Shown here: positions 7,710 through 14,001 of the stretch, in pieces
Position numbering within the stretch: position 1 is the stretch's first letter
Layout of the letters: every line of letters starts with the position of its first letter
From: Spirochaetaceae bacterium
Lineage (GTDB): Bacteria > Spirochaetota > Spirochaetia > Treponematales > Breznakiellaceae
Assembly (NCBI GenBank): GCA_031290855.1
Contig: JAISLM010000017.1
Location: 1 to 16,930 of the forward strand
Direction: 5' to 3'
Length of the DNA: 16,930 nt
The notes under the pieces: model-generated
What the model saw: only the letters and a program-made list of their open reading frames with translations
What the model was told of the DNA's origin: nothing
Database searches by the model: none
Translations under genes and position numbers: made by a program

Positions 7710-8246
7710 ATGAGACATTTACGAATGCTGAAACAGGGCGTGTGGTACGAAATCAGTACCCGCGTCAACAACAGGGAACCCCTGTTCCGCGGGGGGCGGG
7801 CGCCGGCGCTGTTCGACCGGGTGTTCCGGGAGACCGCGCACAGGTTTGTCTTCGCGGTCCGGGGCTTGAGTCTCGCCGGTGACCGGCTGGCCTTTTACAT
7901 CAGGCCCGCGGACGGGTTCGAACTGCCCGCGATAATGAAATGGCTGAAGCAGACCTTCGCCATTAGGTACAACAGGGACAGCGGACGGACTGGACACCTA
8001 TGGGGCGACCGTTACTGGTCGCGGATTCTGGAAGGGGAACCGCCGGACGGCGGGGAGGCGGGAGAGGAGGAGGCGGGAGTCCCGCCGGCCCACGGGGTCA
8101 GACCCCGCAGCGGGAAACGCCTCGCCGGACGCGCGGCGGCGGGGGGCCCGCCGGCCCACGGGGTCAGACCCCATAGCAGGGAACGGGCGTCCGGCGCCGC
8201 TTTTTTCCGCCCATACCACCTTCCCGTCGCCCCGGCGCCCGGATAA
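7710..8246 (+). CDS. Degenerate REP-associated tyrosine transposase (RAYT)-like protein
   Basis: Residues 1-107 match the Y1/RAYT (IS200-like) transposase layout: a start like VWYEISTRVNNREPLF, a middle ADGFELPAIMKWLKQTFAIRYN, and GRTGHLWGDRYWSRIL at 93-107. Active members carry a MPNHVH-like HUH metal site in the middle. Here the aligned segment (56-61) reads AGDRLA, so both catalytic histidines are replaced (R59, A61). The downstream helix that carries the nucleophilic Tyr and the usual NP-A motif is also missing. Instead, residues 108-178 are Gly/Ala/Arg-rich and contain PPAHGVRP twice (125-132 and 147-154), encoded by in-frame palindromic repeats. No Shine-Dalgarno precedes the ATG. It is either a decayed RAYT invaded by REP-like units or a domesticated DNA-binding derivative. 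Transposition activity is unlikely. Confidence 0.68.
   Translation: MRHLRMLKQGVWYEISTRVNNREPLFRGGRAPALFDRVFRETAHRFVFAVRGLSLAGDRLAFYIRPADGFELPAIMKWLKQTFAIRYNRDSGRTGHLWGDRYWSRILEGEPPDGGEAGEEEAGVPPAHGVRPRSGKRLAGRAAAGGPPAHGVRPHSRERASGAAFFRPYHLPVAPAPG
8072..8106. repeat. REP-like composite palindromic unit, copy 1
   Basis: This 35-bp unit is made of two adjacent palindromes. The first is GGCGGG (8072-8077), a 3-base loop AGT and CCCGCC (8081-8086). A short GGCCCAC linker with a shared G leads to the perfect palindrome GGGGTC-A-GACCCC (8094-8106). It lies inside the RAYT-like reading frame. The last 26 bp are identical to copy 2, exactly 66 bp away. A RAYT relative next to REP-type palindromes is a known association. 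Confidence 0.75.
8138..8172. repeat. REP-like composite palindromic unit, copy 2
   Basis: It has the same design as copy 1: GGCGGG (8138-8143), loop GGG, CCCGCC (8147-8152), linker, then GGGGTC-A-GACCCC (8160-8172). The two units differ only in the 3-base loop of the first hairpin. The following 13 bp are still about three quarters alike. The 66-bp period equals 22 codons, so the reading frame is kept and the peptide PPAHGVRP is repeated. Confidence 0.75.
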
Positions 8247-8512
8247 GCGGCATAACCCGGCCGCAAAACCGCGGCGGCCGCCATTTCCTCCCCAAACCGA
8301 ACCCGCCCAGGGGGATACGTCTGCCCTGAAATCCGAATTGCGGGCCAGGTTTAGCGTAGAGCGGCGGGGGAGCAGAACCCACTGCGAATAAAGTGGTATT
8401 CCGGCCCGGCGGGGGCTTGAGGGCCGGTGGCAGGCTGCTGCTCACGGGAAGGAACCCCGGTAGTGATATTAATCTAAACCGCCGCATAAAGAAAAAAGCC
8501 GCCGCCCGACGC
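8247..8512. other. GC-rich stretch without a gene, with hairpins
   Basis: There is no credible gene between the RAYT-like ORF and the promoter of the lipid kinase gene. Open frames on both strands are short, Pro/Arg/Gly-rich and lack ribosome-binding sites. Two perfect inverted repeats stand out. CGGCCGC (8258-8264) pairs with GCGGCCG (8274-8280) around 9 bases, just after the RAYT-like stop. CCGGCCC (8401-8407) pairs with GGGCCGG (8421-8427) around 13 bases. The composition matches the RAYT island and not the flanking genes, so this is probably the right half of the same repeat-rich insertion. Confidence 0.5.
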
Positions 8513-8541
8513 TTGACAAGCCGGAATCGTCCGAGCACAAT
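8513..8541 (+). promoter_or_regulatory. Sigma-70-type promoter for the lipid kinase / hybrid kinase cluster
   Basis: A perfect -35 TTGACA (8513-8518), a 17-bp spacer and a -10 CACAAT (8536-8541, four of six consensus bases) lie upstream of the lipid kinase start at 8570. Transcription would begin near 8548 and leave a leader of about 22 bases. GAGG at 8565-8568 is the only Shine-Dalgarno-like element and is unusually close to the ATG. Confidence 0.6.
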
Positions 8542-8569
8542 ATACCGTATGCGGGATAAAAAGTGAGGT

Positions 8570-9631
8570 ATGTCTCAACAATATTCGTCAAAAAAACATC
8601 TGTTCGTAATTAATCCTCGTTCTTTTCTAAATTTCAGGGAGATCAACAGGGTTATTTCCGAGATAGTCCGTTGTTTCGACGGACCTTCCGGCGCGACACG
8701 GATTCCCGACGGCGATGTGCCGCCGGACTTGCCCGACATCTATTCCGCCGCCAGCCCCTACGCGATCCACATTTCCCGCTTCCCGCGGGATGCTATCATC
8801 GTGATACGGAAGTATATGGCCTTCGCCGGCAAGGAGACGCCGGTGCGGGTGTACGCCATCGGCGGGGACGGGGTGGTTTTCTGTTGCCTCAACGGGATCG
8901 CGGGGCTTCCAAACGCGGAACTCGCCGTCGTCCCATACGGAACCGGCAGCGTCTTTGTCCAGTCATTCGGGGGAAAGGAACTGATACCCTTGATGCGGAA
9001 CATCGCGGAACTGGTGAACGCCCCCGTCATCCCCGCCGATATAATCGACTGCGGCAGCATCTACGCCCTTAACTCCTGCGCGGTCGGGCTTGAGGCGATG
9101 GCGCTGCTCAGGTCCTACCCGATGCTCACCGCCTTCTGGAAGCTGCGACGCAGATCGATTGCGGTTACCGAAGCGATTTTTAGAATCGCGGGACTGATGG
9201 TGACGTTTGACAAAGAGATCATGGGTCAACATTACCGGCTGCGCATGGATGACGAGGAGATCGAGGGGCCGATGTCCTTCATCCATGTCGCGAATAATCC
9301 GGGCTACCCGATAAACAAAAGCGTGATCCCGGAAGCTATGCCGGACGACGGCCTCCTGGACGTGGTGGCATACCGGACGTCTTCCCTGACAAAAGCCCTG
9401 CGACTCACCCCTTTCTACCTGAAGGGTCTGCACGGGAAATTCCCGAACGATTACATCTACCGGAAGGTTCGTACCGTTTCGCTAAGTTCCAACCGTCTTC
9501 TCTGTATCAGTCTGGACGGGGAGGTGTTTTTCGACACTTCCTTCAGCATACGGGTTATGCCCCGTGCCGTCCGTATCGTTTCGGTAGGCGGTATCACGTT
9601 CAAAAATAGCGGGACGAATCATGCGGGGTAA
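8570..9631 (+). CDS. Diacylglycerol kinase-like (DAGKc / YegS-type) lipid kinase
   Basis: This is a 353-residue protein of the diacylglycerol kinase catalytic family, which transfers phosphate from ATP to lipid alcohols at the inner membrane face. It opens with KKHLFVINPRS, the usual first strand. The nucleotide loop is GGDGV at 98-102, where most relatives have GGDGT. The second loop is PYGTGS at 122-127, where most have a GTGND-type sequence. The C-terminal part has the expected DDGLLDVV (259-266) and SLDGEVFFD (314-322) motifs. The two loop changes may mean a different substrate or weaker activity. The stop overlaps the start of the downstream membrane hybrid kinase by 11 bp, so the two are translationally coupled. 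A good promoter lies just upstream. Confidence 0.85.
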   Translation: MSQQYSSKKHLFVINPRSFLNFREINRVISEIVRCFDGPSGATRIPDGDVPPDLPDIYSAASPYAIHISRFPRDAIIVIRKYMAFAGKETPVRVYAIGGDGVVFCCLNGIAGLPNAELAVVPYGTGSVFVQSFGGKELIPLMRNIAELVNAPVIPADIIDCGSIYALNSCAVGLEAMALLRSYPMLTAFWKLRRRSIAVTEAIFRIAGLMVTFDKEIMGQHYRLRMDDEEIEGPMSFIHVANNPGYPINKSVIPEAMPDDGLLDVVAYRTSSLTKALRLTPFYLKGLHGKFPNDYIYRKVRTVSLSSNRLLCISLDGEVFFDTSFSIRVMPRAVRIVSVGGITFKNSGTNHAG

Positions 9632-12359
9632 CCCAAGCGGCGGCCTTAACAGGGACTGGAAGTCGCGCTACTACACGTTTGCCAATGCGATAGTTTTTGT
9701 CGCGCTGGTTCTGTATGTGATCGTCCGCTTGCGGGACGCGGCGCGGACGGATAATTTTCCCAGGTTCATGCTGATGGCGATCGCGGGCACGACAACGATC
9801 CTGCTGATGTTCGTCGTCCAGTTTCCCCTCAAAAAAGTGCTGGACGCGGCTTTCTTTTGTCCGTTTCTGCTCTATGTGGCGTTCAACGCCGTGGTTATGG
9901 CCAACCATGACGGCAAGTATTTTTTTACGGTTTACATCGGAACCTGCTGCGTCGCCACGGTCTACAACAACCGCAAGCGGCTGGCGCAGTACTTGTTGCT
10001 CACAAATATCGTCAACATCTTCCTTATCTATTTCCGTGTGCCGCTGAAAACGCCGTATTTTCTCGCCCCCTATTCGGAACTCACCGTTCACGGGGCGGTC
10101 GCGATATTCTCGTCCATCCTCCTTTACCTGATAGTCCGCTTTGTCAGTAACCGGGGCCTGGAGGCGATGAGAACCACAGACACCTTTATGACGCTGATGG
10201 ACGTAACCCCGATGATGATAGTGATCGTGGACGAACTGAACTGTATCACCCAGATCAGCAAAATCATGGCGCAATTCGCCCGTATAGAGAATCCCGCCCT
10301 GGCTATAGGACGCCCGGCGTTGGATCTCTTCCGAAACATGGACGTGAAATTGATGGTGGGGGATATGCTCGTTTCGGAGGAGTCGGTCACGTCGATAAAG
10401 GAAATCGAGATAAACGGGGAAATTCGGCATTTTTCAATATTTAGCAGCAAGCTGGGGGACAATACGGCCGGGCGCTTTATCTACCTAGACGACATTACAT
10501 ATATCGACCGGGCCCGGATAGAAGCGGAGCAGGCGACCGTGGCAAAGAGCAGTTTCCTGGCCACGATGAGCCACGAGATCCGCACCCCGATGAACGCGAT
10601 CATAGGCATGAGCGATCTAATGCCGACAAAAAACCTTTCTCCCCTCCAGAAAAGGTACTTTGCGGACATCAAAAAAATGTCGAAATCCCTGCTGACCATC
10701 ATCAACGATATTCTGGATTTCTCAAAGATCGAGGCAGGGAAATTCGAACTGGTACCCGTGCATTACAATGTCTACGCACTCTTTGACAATATCGCGTCTA
10801 TGTCCGAGTTTATGGCTCAGGGAAAAAGCCTTGAATTCAAAAGCTCCCTGGATACGTCGATACCGGAAATTCTGTACGGCGACGAAATCAGAATACGGCA
10901 GGTTCTTACCAATATCGTAAACAACGCGCTCAAGTACACGAAGGAAGGTTACGTTTTCTTGGGCCTTTCCCGTGTCAAACCAAATGAAGACGGAACCGAA
11001 TACCTGGCGGCGAAGATCAAGGATTCGGGTATCGGCATAAAAGCGGAGGACATCCCAAAACTTTTCGGTACTTTTCAGCAGTTTGACGCCCGGAAAAACC
11101 GGGGTGTGACGGGAAGCGGCCTCGGTCTGGCGATCACCAAGAATCTGGTTTCATTGATGGACGGGTACATCGAGGTGGAAAGCGCTTACGGCTTGGGTTC
11201 CACCTTCACCGTGTACCTGCCCCTGATCCCGGGCGATCCCGACAAGGTTGAGAGTGCCGTAGATATGCCCCTAGTGACGGCGAAAAAAGGGGTACGGGTG
11301 CTGGTGGCGGACGATGTTCCGGTAAACCTGACGGTAGCCCTGGGTTTCCTCGCGAAGCACAATATCAACGCGGAAACCGCGGGAGGGGGGATTGAAGCGG
11401 TCAAGAAGGTTATGGAGGCCGTGGAAAACGGATGTCCCTACGACATCGTTTTCATGGATCACATGATGCCGGACATTGACGGGACTGACGCGACGGAACA
11501 GATCCGCGCCCTTGGGAAAACTGGGAACGAGGCCTATAGGACGATGCCTATCGTCGCCCTTTCCGCCAACGCGGTGCAGGGGGTCGAAAAAATCTTCCTT
11601 GCCTCCGGCATGAGCGGTTTTGTTTCAAAGCCGATAGAGCCCGCCTCCCTGAACGCGGCGTTAAAGAAATTTTTACCCGAAGAAAAGTATACGCTGGAGG
11701 AGCCCAAACCGGTTAAGCCGTCCTCCGAAAAGCGGCGCAGGCGGGAAGACGGCATCGTGGCGGAACTTGCGAACATCGAAGACCTGGATATTGACCGGGG
11801 ATTGCACTACGCCGCGGAAAGTCTTGAAACCTATACGGCGACGCTGAAGCAGTTTTCCGTTGGAATTGAAACGGGCGTCGCCGTTATTCGAAAAAGCCTT
11901 GCCACAGGCGATTGGAAACCGTATACTGTTCAGGTACACGCATACAAAGGCATTTGCGCCACAATCGGGGCGGACGCTCTTTCCCAATGGGGCAGGAAAC
12001 TGGAAGACGCGTCTAAAAGCGATGACAAATCGGCTTGCCTGAACGAAACGGAAGCCTTTTGTTCCGCCCTCGAAGGGTTTAACGCGGTACTCCGCCAGAC
12101 TTCGCTTTTTGCGGAAACGGCGGCGGGCGACAAGACCGAAATTGACGCTGCGGACATGGCGGTAAAACTTAAAGAGTTCGCCGAAGCCTGCGAAGAAGGC
12201 CGCTCCGCGCGGATCAAGACGGCGGTAAAAGCGCTGGAGGGATTCAGTCTTGCCGGCGCTACAGACGCCTTTAAGAAATCTTTGGCGGAGGCGCTGGACC
12301 TTGCGCGATCTTTAGACTACGAGGAGGCTGTGGAAAAGGTCCGCGGACTATACGATTAA
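9621..12359 (+). CDS. Membrane hybrid histidine kinase (6TM-PAS-like-HisKA-HATPase-REC-HPt)
   Basis: This is a 912-residue sensor kinase of phosphorelay type. About six hydrophobic spans lie at 17-36, 49-67, 73-93, 100-115, 123-139 and 154-176, in a sensor I cannot assign to a named family. A PAS-like region covers about 186-295. The kinase core has the H-box SHEIRTP with H318, an N-box at 431-440, G1 DSGIGI at 468-473 and G2 GSGLGLA at 498-504. The receiver has D564-D565, phospho-acceptor D613, S648 and K670. The HPt domain has H773 in VHAYKG. A helical tail of about 70 residues follows, ending in a DYEEA-type helix. All catalytic and phosphotransfer residues are present. It starts inside the end of the lipid kinase gene. 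Its C-terminal half is closely similar to that of the kinase ending at 16431. No output domain is attached. Confidence 0.93.
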   Translation: MRGNPSGGLNRDWKSRYYTFANAIVFVALVLYVIVRLRDAARTDNFPRFMLMAIAGTTTILLMFVVQFPLKKVLDAAFFCPFLLYVAFNAVVMANHDGKYFFTVYIGTCCVATVYNNRKRLAQYLLLTNIVNIFLIYFRVPLKTPYFLAPYSELTVHGAVAIFSSILLYLIVRFVSNRGLEAMRTTDTFMTLMDVTPMMIVIVDELNCITQISKIMAQFARIENPALAIGRPALDLFRNMDVKLMVGDMLVSEESVTSIKEIEINGEIRHFSIFSSKLGDNTAGRFIYLDDITYIDRARIEAEQATVAKSSFLATMSHEIRTPMNAIIGMSDLMPTKNLSPLQKRYFADIKKMSKSLLTIINDILDFSKIEAGKFELVPVHYNVYALFDNIASMSEFMAQGKSLEFKSSLDTSIPEILYGDEIRIRQVLTNIVNNALKYTKEGYVFLGLSRVKPNEDGTEYLAAKIKDSGIGIKAEDIPKLFGTFQQFDARKNRGVTGSGLGLAITKNLVSLMDGYIEVESAYGLGSTFTVYLPLIPGDPDKVESAVDMPLVTAKKGVRVLVADDVPVNLTVALGFLAKHNINAETAGGGIEAVKKVMEAVENGCPYDIVFMDHMMPDIDGTDATEQIRALGKTGNEAYRTMPIVALSANAVQGVEKIFLASGMSGFVSKPIEPASLNAALKKFLPEEKYTLEEPKPVKPSSEKRRRREDGIVAELANIEDLDIDRGLHYAAESLETYTATLKQFSVGIETGVAVIRKSLATGDWKPYTVQVHAYKGICATIGADALSQWGRKLEDASKSDDKSACLNETEAFCSALEGFNAVLRQTSLFAETAAGDKTEIDAADMAVKLKEFAEACEEGRSARIKTAVKALEGFSLAGATDAFKKSLAEALDLARSLDYEEAVEKVRGLYD

Positions 12360-12448
12360 TATGCGAAGGCGATTTTGTAAACGGATAAAGGTTCTGATGA
12401 CAGGTAATCGCGGTCCCTGGGGTCCGGCAAAACAGAGGGGTATTTACG

Positions 12449-12811
12449 ATGAAGAAAATTTTAGCGATTGACGATCAGGCGGAGATCATCAATATCGTTG
12501 CAGATTTCCTTGAAGATATATACGAGGTTTATCCCGCAAAAACGACGGCAAAGGCTTTCTCTCTGCTGCATTCAACCAAATTCGATCTTATCCTGCTTGA
12601 TATTCGGTTGCCGGGGATGAACGGCATAGAATTCCTTGAGTACATGAAAAGGCAAATTTGGTACGAAAACACGCCGGTCATATTTATGTCTTCAGAATCT
12701 GATTTTAGAACCGTCGCCCAGGCTATCAACCTTGGCGCGAACGGTTACATAAAAAAACCTATCGAAAAAGACGTTCTGCTTAACAAGATAAAAACGGTAA
12801 TCGGCGTCTGA
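12449..12811 (+). CDS. Single-domain CheY-like response regulator
   Basis: This is a 120-residue stand-alone receiver with all the residues needed for phosphorylation: D8-D9 in the acid pocket, phospho-acceptor D51 (LLDIRLPG), S81/S82 at the switch position and K103 in the IKKP motif. There is no room for an output domain. It must act by protein contact, as a phosphate shuttle, or as a sink for the two flanking hybrid kinases. GAGGGG at 12435-12440, 8 bp before the ATG, is a good ribosome-binding site. The 89-bp gap before it has no clear promoter or terminator, so it probably belongs to the same transcript. The FIST gene follows after 21 bp. Confidence 0.93.
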   Translation: MKKILAIDDQAEIINIVADFLEDIYEVYPAKTTAKAFSLLHSTKFDLILLDIRLPGMNGIEFLEYMKRQIWYENTPVIFMSSESDFRTVAQAINLGANGYIKKPIEKDVLLNKIKTVIGV

Positions 12812-12832
12812 GCAAAATATGGTGAAGTTAAC

Positions 12833-13993
12833 ATGATTAAAATTTATACAGCCTGTACCGAAGAGATTGACGATGTGGATGCCGCCGTATCCGGCCTTTT
12901 TGAACAGCTAAAGCCGGACGAAAACCTTTTGAAGAATTCGGCCGCCCTCGTTCACTGTCATTACGAATTCATCGGATCGGGCGTAGTGGAAGAACTGACC
13001 AGACGGCTGGGATTTCCCGTGGTCGGGACGACGACGATGGCCCTGGGCCTTTCGGGTTTCCTGGGAGAAATGGGGCTTTCCCTTACGGTACTTACCAGCA
13101 ATGATGTACGTTTCTCGTCAGGAATCAGCGATCCGGTGGACTCCTGTGAAATTTCAAAACCGGTGACGGATCTTTATAGAAAAGTAAGCGAAGGTTTTGA
13201 CGAGAAACCTTCACTGGTATTCACCTTTCCGCCGCTGCTCAAAGGTGAAGGACAGGGCGGGGATGTTTTTGTCGCCGAACTGGATAAAGCCTGCGGGGGC
13301 GATGTTCCGCTTTTCGGAACCCTGCCCGTCACAAATGAAATCGATGAAAGGATGAGTTTGGTTCTTTACGGCGGGAAGACCTACGAATCGTCGATGGCTT
13401 TGCTGGCCTGTTACGGCGATCTGAAACCGGAATTCTACACGGTGGCCATTACCGAAAAAGCGTTACAGGCAAAGCGGGCCAAAATCACGGGTGAAAAGCT
13501 GAACGGCATCGAATCGATCAACAATATGCCCGCAGAAAAGTACCTTGAAACGCTCGGCCTCTCCGTTTCTTCGCTGGCCTGTATGCCCATCGTAATTTAC
13601 CAGGAGGACGGCTCAAAAATATTCCGCGTGGGCATAAAAATCATTGACAACGGTTCCCTGATGATAACGGGAACGGTCCCCGGTAACGCCGAAGTGTCTT
13701 TCTCTTTGATCAATGACAAAGACATCGTGGCGTCAACGGAAAAATTGCTGGAAGACATCATCAAAAACAAGTCTACGGAAGGCAGGGGTCTTTTGATTTA
13801 CGCCTGCGCCTCACGTTTCTGGCTGCTGGGTTCCCAATGGGAGACCGAGCCCGGCAAAGCTGTCTCTATTATCAAAGATACCGTTCCCTGGCACTTTGTC
13901 TATTCCGGCGGGGAAGTTTTTCCGTCGATCCTTGCCAACGGAAAAGTAGCGAATAATCTGCAAAACTATTCTGTAATTGTTTGTATGCTGTAG
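12833..13993 (+). CDS. FIST-domain sensory protein
   Basis: This is a 386-residue soluble protein with an FIST N-terminal domain (about 30-210) and a FIST C-terminal domain (about 225-380). FIST domains are small-ligand sensing modules known from signal-transduction proteins and often sit beside histidine kinases. Recognisable parts are the paired FPVVGTTTMA and VPLFGTLPVTNE strands and the late RGLLIYACASRFWLLG segment. No signal peptide or membrane span is seen, so it acts in the cytoplasm. A GGTGAAG site lies 5 bp before the ATG. Its stop at 13991-13993 overlaps the Shine-Dalgarno of the next kinase gene, so translation of the two is likely coupled. The ligand is unknown. As a stand-alone sensor with no effector domain, it presumably reports to the PAS kinase beside it. 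Confidence 0.87.
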   Translation: MIKIYTACTEEIDDVDAAVSGLFEQLKPDENLLKNSAALVHCHYEFIGSGVVEELTRRLGFPVVGTTTMALGLSGFLGEMGLSLTVLTSNDVRFSSGISDPVDSCEISKPVTDLYRKVSEGFDEKPSLVFTFPPLLKGEGQGGDVFVAELDKACGGDVPLFGTLPVTNEIDERMSLVLYGGKTYESSMALLACYGDLKPEFYTVAITEKALQAKRAKITGEKLNGIESINNMPAEKYLETLGLSVSSLACMPIVIYQEDGSKIFRVGIKIIDNGSLMITGTVPGNAEVSFSLINDKDIVASTEKLLEDIIKNKSTEGRGLLIYACASRFWLLGSQWETEPGKAVSIIKDTVPWHFVYSGGEVFPSILANGKVANNLQNYSVIVCML

Positions 13994-14001
13994 GAGCGGC
14001 C

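Noticed and set aside
8081..8172. Two-copy repeat considered as a CRISPR remnant
   Set aside because: The repeat is made of GC-rich perfect palindromes and the intervening sequence shares similarity after the repeat. There are only two copies and no cas gene. REP-like units next to a RAYT explain it better.
9600..10430. 276-residue open frame on the minus strand opposite the membrane hybrid kinase
   Set aside because: It is an antisense shadow. Its composition is rich in His, Arg, Asp and Gln, it shows no domain, and the plus strand encodes a complete kinase.
13981..14001. TTG start seven codons upstream of the PAS hybrid kinase ATG
   Set aside because: The ATG at 14002 has a GGAG site at ideal spacing. 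The TTG lies inside the FIST coding end and lacks one.
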